From positions 1-32,120 of the forward strand of contig CATLDI010000011.1 of NCBI GenBank assembly GCA_949902805.1: DNA of 32,120 nucleotides. Reading direction: 5' to 3'. This document shows positions 22,389 through 30,555 of this stretch, piece after piece. Source of the DNA: an uncultured Clostridiaceae bacterium (GTDB taxonomy: Bacteria > Bacillota > Clostridia > TANB77 > CAG-508). A model generated the notes under the pieces. The model worked only from the letters and a program-made list of their open reading frames with translations, had not been told where the DNA came from and searched no databases. The number at the start of each line of letters is the position of its first letter. Position 1 is the stretch's first letter. The translations under genes were made by a program, and so were the position numbers.

Positions 22389-23300
22389 TTAATCTTCCAA
22401 TAAGGCGTTTACAAATTCTTCTGATTTGAATACTTCCATATCGTCTATTTGCTCACCTACACCTATAAATTTAATAGGCATATTATTTTCCTTAACTATT
22501 CCAATTACTACTCCACCTTTGGCTGTTCCATCTAATTTTGTTAGAATTATTCCTGTAATATCTACGGTTTCTTTAAATGCTTTTACTTGTTCTATTGCAT
22601 TTTGTCCTGTTGTAGCATCAAGTACCATAAGTATTTCTTTTGAAGCATCTGGCATGCCACTATCTATTACTTTTTTTATTTTTATCAGCTCGTCCATTAA
22701 GTATTTTTTGTTGTGAAGTCTTCCTGCTGTGTCACATATTAGAACATCTGCATTTTTTTCTTTTGTTATTTTTATTGCATCATATACTACTGATGCTGGG
22801 TCTGTTCCTTCTTCTCTTTTTACTATGTCACACCTTGCTCTATTTGCCCATATTTCTAGTTGTTCTACTGCAGCTGCTCTAAAGGTATCTGCGGCTGCTA
22901 TTACTACTTTTTTTCCGTTTTTTCTTAGGTTATTTGCTATTTTTCCAATTGAAGTTGTTTTTCCTACCCCATTTACTCCTACTACTAAAATAATTGCTGG
23001 ATTTGTTTCTAGTTTCAAACTACTATCTTCATTATCTAAAATTTCTTTTATTACTTGTTTTAATGCTTTTTTTACTTCTTCTGCTTCATTTATATTTTCT
23101 TTTTTTATTTTATATCGTAATCTATCTATTATTTCTAAAGCTGTTTGACTTCCTACGTCTGACATTATAAGAACTTCTTCTAATTCTTCTAAAAGTTCTC
23201 CATCAACCTTTCTAAAATTACTAAATACATCATTTATTTTTGCATCAAAAGATGATTTTGTTTTACTTAATCCTTGTTTTAATTTATCAAAAAAGCCCAA
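22389..23300 (-). CDS. ftsY: Signal recognition particle receptor FtsY
   Basis: FtsY is the GTPase receptor that docks SRP and its nascent membrane protein. The 303-residue form is the short Gram-positive type: an N domain with FFDKLKQGLSKTK, then the G domain with VVGVNGVGKTTSIGKIAN (P loop near residue 111), AADTFRAAAVEQLE, CDTAGRLHN, VLDATTGQNA and LTKLDGTAKGG. The end FIGVGEQIDDMEVF is the usual C-terminal signature. Translation starts at TTG (23300), eight bases after GGAGG; no ATG is nearby in frame. Confidence 0.97.
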   Translation of the reverse strand: MGFFDKLKQGLSKTKSSFDAKINDVFSNFRKVDGELLEELEEVLIMSDVGSQTALEIIDRLRYKIKKENINEAEEVKKALKQVIKEILDNEDSSLKLETNPAIILVVGVNGVGKTTSIGKIANNLRKNGKKVVIAAADTFRAAAVEQLEIWANRARCDIVKREEGTDPASVVYDAIKITKEKNADVLICDTAGRLHNKKYLMDELIKIKKVIDSGMPDASKEILMVLDATTGQNAIEQVKAFKETVDITGIILTKLDGTAKGGVVIGIVKENNMPIKFIGVGEQIDDMEVFKSEEFVNALLED

Positions 23301-23369
23301 TTTAATTTCCTCCTTATTTTTAAGTATAATGATTATAACATATTAAAGCTAAAATGTGTAGTATATTTA

Positions 23370-23398
23370 TTGATTTTTTGGTTTTATTGTAGTAAAAT
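23370..23398 (+). promoter_or_regulatory. Promoter of the tRNA-Thr gene
   Basis: TTGATT (23370-23375), 17-base spacer, TAAAAT (23393-23398); transcription would start about six bases before the tRNA. Confidence 0.6.
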
Positions 23399-23410
23399 AA
23401 GTTTGTTGAT

Positions 23411-23486
23411 GCTACTGTAGCTCAGTTGGTAGAGCAACAGATTCGTAACCTGTAGGTCGGCAGTTCGATTCTGCCCAGTAGCTCCA
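23411..23486 (+). tRNA. tRNA-Thr (anticodon CGU)
   Basis: A complete cloverleaf: acceptor GCTACTG (23411-23417) pairs with CAGTAGC (23476-23482), then discriminator T and an encoded CCA. The D-arm is GCTC...GAGC, the T-arm GGCAG-TTCGATT-CTGCC. The anticodon loop TTCGTAA gives anticodon CGT, which reads ACG. The anticodon stem ACAGA/CCTGT has an A-C mismatch at its inner pair next to the loop, which is unusual. It stands alone on the plus strand with its own promoter and terminator. Confidence 0.95.
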
Positions 23487-23499
23487 TTATGGCAAAATG

Positions 23500-23540
23500 T
23501 AAAAAATAAAGAGTTAGAAGTTCTAACTCTTTATTTTTTA
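23500..23540. terminator. Bidirectional terminator between tRNA-Thr and the cadherin-like gene
   Basis: 18-base-pair perfect stem (23500-23517 with 23523-23540), loop AAGTT, with A tract before and T tract after. It serves the tRNA on plus and the gene ending at 23552 on minus. Confidence 0.9.
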
Positions 23541-23551
23541 CATATGCTTTT

Positions 23552-25135
23552 TTATTTAGAATGCCTACCCTTTCCACGCTTTTTTGCAGTCTTATCATCA
23601 TAATCTGCATATAAGTCGTCTATTGTTGGCTTTTTATCTTCTTTCTTTTTCTCGTCAAATTCTTTTATGTCTTCTTGTTTTTCCTTTTCTACTTCATCAT
23701 TTTTTTCTATTTCGTTTTGACTTTCTTCATTCTCTTCTAGATTATCATTATACACATAATCAATTCCTGAAGTATTGTTTCCTTTTACATATTTTATAAC
23801 TAATATTATAATAATAACTAATATTACTATTGCTATTACTGCACTTATTAATATTGCTTTTATGTCTATTTCTTTTTTAGCTTCTTCTACTGCTAGTTTA
23901 GTTGCTGTTATTGTATATGTTGCAATTTCTTCTCCATCTGCTGATGTTACCATTATTGTTACTATGTGTTCACCTATTTGCGTTAAATTTTCATTTCCAA
24001 TTATTTCAACCGTTGCACCTTCTTGGTTTGCTATTGCTTCTATTTCTAATTGTTCTAAGTCTCTAAATTCTATCTCATAATTAAATTTAGATGGTTGAAA
24101 ATCTTTTAGTTCTATACCTTTTATAGTTAAACTTGAAAGCCCTAAAGCTTCTTTTTCTTCATTTGTTACTGTTATTTTATATACTTTTGTTGTTCCATCT
24201 TCTGCTGTTACTGTGACTGATATCACATTTTCACCTAATTTAATTTCTTCATTTCCTTCTATTTTTACTGTTGATTTACTATCTTCTGCCTCTGCTGTTA
24301 CTTTTATGCTTGTTTCTTTATAGTTTGCTAATTTTACTGAATATTCTGTTACATCTGCTGAGAACGCTGGAGTTAGTTCTACTCCTTCTATTGCTAACGC
24401 TTTTAAGTTTACATTGTTTGATTTGTCCTCTGGTTTTGTTTCTGTTATTAAATCTCTTGCAACATATTTTATTTGTCCATTGTATGTAACTCTATACCAT
24501 ACATATCCATTTACTTTCTCATTAGAAGTTCCTGTTAATCTTAATTCTGTTCCTTTTGCTACTTTAGTGGCACTACTAGAAGTTGACCAACTTGAACGTA
24601 AGTTTATATCTCCTGTTGCATATACAGTTTTGCTTGCTGATGTGAATTTTGGTTCTGTAACAGTTGGTTTAGAAGAACCACCATTGTTTGTTCCTGTGTT
24701 TCCTCCTGTTGAACCACCATTATTTCCTCCTGTTTGACCTCCTGGGTTAGTTGGTGTGTTTTCTTTTACTGTAACTATTGCTTTTTGCGTTCCTTCTATT
24801 GGATTTTCGTCAGAATCTCCTAGTCCATATGACTCTGATGGTGTTGCCTCTATTGTTATTGTTCCAGAATTTCTTGCTGTTAAAGTTACTGTTTTTGTAT
24901 CGTTTTGCAAAAATACAGTTGTGGCAGACAATGTAGCGTTATTTGCTTTTATGTCTACTTTACCATATGCATCATTTCCTTTTATATAAACAGTTATTGT
25001 ATCTCCTACATTTATGTTATTTGAAGAAGTTGAAACTGAGAAACTTCCAGCTGCATAAATTTTACTAGCTAACCCACATAATATTATAATTGTTAAAGCT
25101 ACAAATAGTAAATTTATAATTTTACTCTTTTTCAT
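23552..25135 (-). CDS. Membrane-anchored surface protein with SH3 and cadherin-like domains
   Basis: A 527-residue exported protein. Residues 1-28 are a signal peptide. Residues about 30-125 are an Ig/cohesin-like beta domain (NNINVGDTITVYIKG). A Gly/Asn/Thr linker spans about 126-160. Residues about 165-235 form a bacterial SH3 domain (INLRSSWSTSSS, YVWYRVTYNGQIKYVARD). Two cadherin-like beta-sandwich domains follow (about 240-330 and 333-415), then a membrane helix near 430-450. The cytoplasmic tail is charged (Glu/Lys), ends KKRGKGRHSK and is probably disordered. It likely binds wall polymer through SH3 and signals or scaffolds across the membrane. GGAGG precedes the ATG; the gap to the upstream gene is 21 bases, so the two are co-transcribed. 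Confidence 0.85.
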   Translation of the reverse strand: MKKSKIINLLFVALTIIILCGLASKIYAAGSFSVSTSSNNINVGDTITVYIKGNDAYGKVDIKANNATLSATTVFLQNDTKTVTLTARNSGTITIEATPSESYGLGDSDENPIEGTQKAIVTVKENTPTNPGGQTGGNNGGSTGGNTGTNNGGSSKPTVTEPKFTSASKTVYATGDINLRSSWSTSSSATKVAKGTELRLTGTSNEKVNGYVWYRVTYNGQIKYVARDLITETKPEDKSNNVNLKALAIEGVELTPAFSADVTEYSVKLANYKETSIKVTAEAEDSKSTVKIEGNEEIKLGENVISVTVTAEDGTTKVYKITVTNEEKEALGLSSLTIKGIELKDFQPSKFNYEIEFRDLEQLEIEAIANQEGATVEIIGNENLTQIGEHIVTIMVTSADGEEIATYTITATKLAVEEAKKEIDIKAILISAVIAIVILVIIIILVIKYVKGNNTSGIDYVYNDNLEENEESQNEIEKNDEVEKEKQEDIKEFDEKKKEDKKPTIDDLYADYDDKTAKKRGKGRHSK

Positions 25136-25156
25136 TGCATTTCCTCCTAAATCAAT

Positions 25157-27004
25157 TTATATTTCAATTCTCTTGCTTCCCATTATGTAATTCATAATTC
25201 TTATATAGTCAAACGAATCTATCTTTCCATCTTTATTTGCATCAGCTGCCAATTTTTCCAAATCATTTAATTGTTTTTTACCCATTATATAATTCATAAT
25301 TCTTATATAATCAAACGAATCTATTTTTCCAGAGCTATTTGCATCTCCTAATTTCACAACAGTATATTTATTATCATAAAATTCTACTGTATAACCAGTT
25401 CCAACATTACCACTATTTACTACCTCACCATTTGCATTTTTTATTGTTACTTCTTTTGTTTGATTCTGTTCTTTTATTGATTCTACAGTTGTTTCTGGTT
25501 CGCATATTAATTTTCCGTCTTCTAATTTATATTTATTATTTGGTTCTACGCATTCTAAATACTTTTGTGCTACATATCCTTGTGTTCCATTAGGAAGTAT
25601 TACTCTATCCCATACATAGCCATCTACATTATATTTGTTTTTCTCTATTCTTCTAATATATTGACCTTTTGGTAGCAATTCTATAGTTGTTGTATTCTCT
25701 GTTCCTGGTCCATTTCTTAAATATACTTCTGTAGTTGTCATTACGGCTTCATTACAATTTGTTATATCTTCTACTTGTGTTAAATAACTATGTGATACAT
25801 ATCCTTTTCTTCCATCTGGTAAAACCACTTTGTCCCAATATATACCTGAAGATGTATTTTTTGCTATTTCTATTCTCAATAATTGGTATCCTGCATTTAC
25901 TGTTGCTATAATATTGCTTTCTGTCGCTGTAGTTTCGCTACTTCTTATACGTACTGATGATCCTTTTATTATTACGTTTTGTGTAACTATTGTATTACTG
26001 GTTGGCGCTTGGCAAGTTGTACTTGGCATATTTTCATAAACTGGAATACGGAATGTAACACTTCCATTAAATGTTCCCATTTTTTGATATATGTTTCTTA
26101 CTGTATAACTTTCTGTAAGTGCTGCTGATACATTTTGCATATATTGATGGTAATATAAACTACCATTATCATCTACATCAAATTTTTGTAAGTATAGAGT
26201 ATCTTGTCCTTGTCCAATATATTTAGATTTTAGGAAATCTATTCCTCCTAGTATAGATTTTGCTAAAGTATTCCATCCATGTTCTCTAGCATATTGTGTT
26301 GCATTTCTTATTATTTCTGCTGATGTATCTCCTGATGCTCCTACATTGAATACATTATAATATCCTTCATTTCCTCTACTCATAGTAGTACCTGTTTTTC
26401 CTTGTTCTTGTAATATCCTAGCAACTACTTGATATGGGTTTATATTAACATTTTGACATGCTTGTATTATTGCATCTGCATTTGCTCTTCCTTCTAAGAA
26501 TGAACCAGCTGTCATGTTCATAACACCATCTGAACTATGTATTGAAGAATTGAAAATTGATTGTTCAAATTGAAAAATTTCACTATCATTTAGAAAATTC
26601 CTCGGATCCATATAGTAAGATACAGTCTGCTCTGAGGCACATCTCCAGCTACCATTATCATATGGTTTATCTTTACATGTTGTACAAAACCAATCTGACG
26701 TTTTACTTGATGTTATTAAGTTTCTACCATGACGTTCTGTTGTTTCTTTCTGTATTACTGTATTCCAATCAAGACCAGTATAGAATATTACAAAATTCCA
26801 ATTTGGATGAGCTGTTTTTAAATTTTCTATTAATTCTTTATATCCTGGATATTTTGATATTCTATTTGCATCATAAGTTGCATTTTCTTGTGCTGCATAT
26901 GTTTTATTTTGATATACAAAATTTATAAATATATATGTTAGTAAAGTTAGAATAGTTAAAATTCCAATTGTCCTATTTCCTAGTATTTTTAATCTATTTT
27001 TCAC
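25157..27004 (-). CDS. Secreted glucosaminidase-like protein with SH3 domains and a dockerin
   Basis: A 615-residue exported protein. A membrane anchor or signal segment spans about 12-37. Residues about 50-330 match the N-acetylglucosaminidase (GH73-like) domain of clostridial autolysins, with WNTVIQKET, SYYMDPRNFLND, FQFEQSIF and ILQEQGKTGTTMSRGN, and a Glu-rich active region. Two SH3-like domains follow (about 340-410 and 420-490; WDKVVLPDGRKGYVSHSY and WDRVILPNGTQGYVAQKY). The C-terminus has two dockerin type I repeats, DANSSGKIDSFDYIRIMNY and DANKDGKIDSFDYIRIMNY, with calcium-binding Asp residues. It should cut peptidoglycan glycan strands and dock to a cohesin partner. GGAGG precedes the ATG. 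Confidence 0.88.
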   Translation of the reverse strand: MKNRLKILGNRTIGILTILTLLTYIFINFVYQNKTYAAQENATYDANRISKYPGYKELIENLKTAHPNWNFVIFYTGLDWNTVIQKETTERHGRNLITSSKTSDWFCTTCKDKPYDNGSWRCASEQTVSYYMDPRNFLNDSEIFQFEQSIFNSSIHSSDGVMNMTAGSFLEGRANADAIIQACQNVNINPYQVVARILQEQGKTGTTMSRGNEGYYNVFNVGASGDTSAEIIRNATQYAREHGWNTLAKSILGGIDFLKSKYIGQGQDTLYLQKFDVDDNGSLYYHQYMQNVSAALTESYTVRNIYQKMGTFNGSVTFRIPVYENMPSTTCQAPTSNTIVTQNVIIKGSSVRIRSSETTATESNIIATVNAGYQLLRIEIAKNTSSGIYWDKVVLPDGRKGYVSHSYLTQVEDITNCNEAVMTTTEVYLRNGPGTENTTTIELLPKGQYIRRIEKNKYNVDGYVWDRVILPNGTQGYVAQKYLECVEPNNKYKLEDGKLICEPETTVESIKEQNQTKEVTIKNANGEVVNSGNVGTGYTVEFYDNKYTVVKLGDANSSGKIDSFDYIRIMNYIMGKKQLNDLEKLAADANKDGKIDSFDYIRIMNYIMGSKRIEI

Positions 27005-27057
27005 TTTAATTCCTCCTTAAATTTTATTATTTTTTTCTGACAATTTTCTACAATAGA

Positions 27058-27086
27058 AGTATATCATTAAGGAAAAATCAAGTCAA
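27058..27086 (-). promoter_or_regulatory. Promoter of the glucosaminidase/SH3 surface operon
   Basis: Minus strand TTGACT (27086-27081), 17-base spacer, TATACT (27063-27058), about 54 bases before the start codon. Confidence 0.7.
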
Positions 27087-27139
27087 TAAATTTGGTTAAA
27101 CTTACAAAAATGTAATATTTTAGTAATAAATGAAATAGT

Positions 27140-27174
27140 AAAAAACTGGTTTTTATTTTTAAAACCAGTTTTTT
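27140..27174 (-). terminator. Terminator of the Cys/Gly-rich miniprotein gene
   Basis: 14-base-pair stem (27140-27153 with 27161-27174), 7-base loop, T tract on the minus strand, located 13 bases after the stop. Confidence 0.85.
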
Positions 27175-27186
27175 CACTATACTATA

Positions 27187-27393
27187 TTAGCAACCTCTGC
27201 CACATCCGCATCCAAAGTTTGTAAATAATAGTAAGAATACTATTATGAAGAATAATATTTCAGAATCTCCACAGCCACAGCCATTTCTTCCAAATAAGTT
27301 TCCTAAAAATCCGTTATTTCCACATCCGCAATTATTATTGCATCCACAACCATCATTACAGCCACATCCGCAATTTCTCATTTCATCTTGCAT
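27187..27393 (-). CDS. Cys/Gly-rich miniprotein with one hydrophobic segment
   Basis: A 68-residue protein with many CGCG, CGCN and GCG units (NCGCGCNDGCGCNNNCGCG near the start), a FLGNLFGRNGCGCG middle, one hydrophobic stretch SEILFFIIVFLLLFTNF near residues 44-60, and CGCGRGC at the end. About 16 Cys residues are visible. The layout recalls short spore-coat or YjcZ-like proteins of Firmicutes, which pair Gly-rich heads with a hydrophobic segment, but the Cys content is unusual. It might bind metal or cross-link. GGAGGG lies before the ATG. It is a single-gene unit with its own terminator. Confidence 0.75.
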   Translation of the reverse strand: MQDEMRNCGCGCNDGCGCNNNCGCGNNGFLGNLFGRNGCGCGDSEILFFIIVFLLLFTNFGCGCGRGC

Positions 27394-27519
27394 TTTTTAG
27401 CCCTCCCTCTTCTTATTTTCATAGTTTTTCTATGATTATTATATAATATAGTATGCATTTTTTGTTTTTTGTGTTACAATCATACAAATAATATAATAAA
27501 CGAAGGAATGAAATTAAAT

Positions 27520-29981
27520 ATGAAAAAAATTGAATTACTTTCTCCAGTTGGAGATTTTGAATGTTTAAAAGCTGCTGTGCAAAATGGTGCAGATAGTGTG
27601 TATTTTGGAGCTGCTAGTTTTAATGCTAGGACTCAAGCAACTAATTTTGATTTAAGTAATTTAAAAGAAGCCATTAACTATGCTAATCTAAGAGGTGTTA
27701 ATACTCACCTTACTTTAAATACTTTAATAAAAAACGAAGAATTTGAAGATGCTGTAATACTCGCTAGCAAAGCATATGAATTTGGAATTGATGCAATTAT
27801 TGTTCAAGATTTAGGTTTGGCGCAAACTTTAATAGCAAATTTTCCAGATTTACCAATACATGCGAGTACACAAATGACCATACATAATTTAGAAGGTGTT
27901 CTTGAAGCAGAAAAGTTAGGTTTTAAACGTGTTGTACTTTCAAGAGAGCTTTCATTAGAAGAAATTACGTATATTTGTTCACATTCTAATGTTGAAATTG
28001 AAACTTTTATACATGGTGCATTATGTATTTCATATTCAGGTCAATGCCTATTTTCTAGCATGGTTGGTGGAAGGTCACGGAAACCGTGGTAGATGTGCTC
28101 AGCCATGTAGACTTCCATATAAACTTGTCTCAAAAGGGACAGATTACCCAAAAGGAAACGTCCCTAATGTGGCACAAAATAAAAGTGGGTATTTGCTAAG
28201 TACTAAAGATTTGTGCGGTTTGGAGTTTATTCCTGATTTGATAAATAGCGGAGTTATGTGTTTTAAAATTGAAGGTAGAATGAAGTCTCCTGAGTATGTT
28301 GCTACTGTTACTAGAATTTATAGAAAATATATTGACTTAGCTTTATCTGATAAACCTTATGTTATTGATGAGAATGATAAAAAGGAACTTATGCAAGTAT
28401 TTAATCGTGGTGAGTTTTCTCGGTGGGCATTTTTCTAATGACCCTAATAGAAATTTGGTTTATTCTAAAAAGCCTAACCATATGGGTATTTATATCGGTA
28501 ATGTTTCTAATTTTAAACCTAATAAAGGTCATATTTTCTTTAATTTGACTGATTCTATTTGCGTTGGCGATACTATTGGTTTTGAAAATGAGACTACTAA
28601 ATATACGGTATCTGAACTTATGATTAAAGGAAAGAACGTTACTTCTGCTAATAAAAAACAATTAGTGGAAATTGGTAGAATGAAAGGTAATATTCATATT
28701 GGCGATAGAATTTATAAACTTGCAAGTAAAGAGCTTTCTGCAAATAGTAAACTTTCATATAGTGGAGAGAATAAAAAGACTTCTCTTTCAGCATTTGTAG
28801 AGGTTAAAGAAAATGAACCTATAAAGCTTACTGTTAAAACAATTAATAGTAATAATGAATTTTTTAATAATATAACTGTTCATCAAAAATCAAATATAGT
28901 AGCAGTTAAGGCTAATTCTAGGCCTATTGATGAAGAAAGAATTAAAGCTCAAATTTCTAAAACTAATAATACTATTTTTAATTTTGAGCATATCGAAGTT
29001 GATTTGGGAGATAATTTATTTATTCCTTCGATTAGCGTTTTAAATGAACTTAGAAGAAACTGCTTGGAGGAAATTTTAGCTATTTCTAATTCTAGAATTA
29101 TTAGAAAAGGTAAAAATGTTAAATTAGGCTTGACTTCTAATAATAAAAAGATAGGACTAAAAAATAGGAAGATTTCTCTTCTTCTTAATGTTATAAATAA
29201 AGATATTGATTATGGTTTAATTAAAAATGTTGATAATGTGTATATACCTTTAAAATATTTTTCTAATAAAAAGCTTGAAAGTGCCTTACATTCTATTTGT
29301 GATAATTTTAAAGCTTACATTTATTTACCTACAGTTATAAAAGCTAATTATAAAAACCTTTTAAATAATATCGTTTCAAATTCTATTGATAAATTTAATA
29401 TCAAAGGATTTGTTATTTCTAACATTTCTTCATGCATTTTTATTAATAATTTGAAAGAAAAATATGGCGATAAATTTGAATATATTGCAAACTATACTTT
29501 AAATGTTTATAACAATTATACTGATAAAATCCTTCAAGATTTAGGAGTAAGTAAAATTACTTTATCTCCTGAACTTAATAGTTCTACTATTAATTCTATT
29601 TGTGAGCATAAAGTTACTGATAATGAATTAATTGTTTATGGAAGAACTCCTTTAATGACTTCTAACTACTGCTTGCTTGGAGGTACTAATAAATGCTACC
29701 CTACTTGTGGAAGTAGGTGTAAAGAGGATATTAAATATTATTTAAAAGATAGACTAGGCTTTAATTTTAGAATTATTCCTGATAGTATTCAAACAGTTAC
29801 TACTATTTATAATAGTAAAATAACTTCTATTAATGGAGCTGATTTTAATGTTGATTCTTATAGAATTGATGTTATAGATGAGAATGTTGGGGAAATAAAT
29901 AATATTGTTAAGACTGTTTTGGAGGGTAACAAATTAGAGGGTAAAGATTATACTAATGGAAATTTGAATAGAGAGATTTAA
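27520..29981 (+). CDS. U32 family peptidase (RlhA/TrhP-like), two +1 frame slips
   Basis: U32 proteins related to RlhA and TrhP hydroxylate rRNA or tRNA bases; others are called collagenase-like peptidases. The start MKKIELLSPVGDFECLKAA is typical. Conserved Cys ligands for a probable Fe-S cluster lie in HGALCISYSGQC and GRCAQPCR. Between them the DNA reads AGG-TCA-C-GGA-AAC-CGT; the extra C at 28078 breaks the frame after residue 186. A second extra C at 28421 (TTT-TCT-C-GGT-GGG-CAT) breaks the NRGEFSGGHF motif near residue 299. Skipping both restores one frame of about 819 residues, including a later CYPTCGSRC segment. Length and motifs match the long DUF3656-type clostridial form. Start ATG at 27520 follows GAAGGA by 12 bases; an in-frame ATG at 27508 is too close to it. 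Confidence 0.9.
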
Positions 29982-30104
29982 AAAAGAAAAAAAGGAAAGA
30001 ATTGGGACGCGTCCAAAACTTTCTTTTTTTAAAATTTTATCTTAATTCTAATTTAAAAAGGAAAGTTTTGGACGCGTCCCAATTCTTTCCTTTTTTTCTT
30101 TTTT
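29980..30104. repeat. 44-bp-arm palindrome with GGGACGCGTCC core (copy 3), likely terminator
   Basis: 29980-30023 and 30061-30104 are perfect inverted copies of 44 bases around a 37-base AT loop. Each arm has an A/T-rich outer part and GGGACGCGTCC inside. It starts at the U32 stop codon and overlaps the stop codon of the facing RNHCP gene. It can act as a terminator in both directions, but the arm length and shared GGGACG core group it with the palindromes at 8680 and 19436. Confidence 0.88.
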
Positions 30105-30411
30105 AATGCTTTGCACTTAATTTTATAATTAAATCCATATCATCATCTTTTGCTGTTTTATTTTTTCTAATTGCTCCACATTTTTTACATTTGAATATTA
30201 TTACATATCCTTTTTTACTATCTATTTCTAAACCTATTGGCTCTAGCACTCCATGACATTCTTCAAGCCTATCTCCTGGATTTATATCTACATGTTTTGA
30301 GTGCAAACAGTGTGGGCAATGGTTTCTGCATGAGTAGCCTAGCTTTTCTACTTTTTTTCCACAATTTTCACATATAAATTCTTCATCTATTTCTGTAAAA
30401 TTACCTGCCAT
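30103..30411 (-). CDS. RNHCP domain zinc-binding protein
   Basis: A 102-residue protein with an N-terminal CENCG zinc half-site, then YSCRNHCPHCLHSKHVD and NPGDRLEECHGVLEPIG, the signature that names the RNHCP domain, and a second CKKCGAIRKNK site near residue 75. Four or more Cys pairs suggest two zinc sites and nucleic-acid binding; the function is not known. The last bases overlap the palindrome. Between its start and the nucleoside kinase stop (30412-30555) I see only an imperfect hairpin and no gene. Confidence 0.9.
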   Translation of the reverse strand: MAGNFTEIDEEFICENCGKKVEKLGYSCRNHCPHCLHSKHVDINPGDRLEECHGVLEPIGLEIDSKKGYVIIFKCKKCGAIRKNKTAKDDDMDLIIKLSAKH

Positions 30412-30522
30412 TTTATCTTCCTAACTTTCTTTAATTTTTTACCTTATTAATTTTTATTTTATTGATTTTACAGTCCCAACTTATTGGTAGGGTTCACCTG
30501 ATTTTTATAGTATCCACAGTTT

Positions 30523-30553
30523 GGAAATTTTTAGAACCGTCCCTAAAATTTCC
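30523..30553 (-). repeat. Imperfect hairpin with a GGGACGGTTC element after the kinase gene
   Basis: GGAAATTTTTAG (30523-30534) pairs with CTAAAATTTCC (30543-30553) with one bulged T. On the minus strand the loop region reads GGGACGGTTC, the same core as in the long palindromes. There is no T tract after it, so it is a weak terminator at best. Confidence 0.5.
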
Positions 30554-30555
30554 AG

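Noticed and set aside
23422-23610. Minus-strand frame across the tRNA-Thr
   Set aside because: It is antisense to a complete cloverleaf and a terminator, with no family resemblance.
11176-28430. Reassignment of CGG to another amino acid (for example Trp or Gln) as the explanation
   Set aside because: At four of the five sites the zero frame hits a stop within 3 to 17 codons and the conserved protein continues in the +1 frame. A changed meaning of CGG alone cannot restore the frame.
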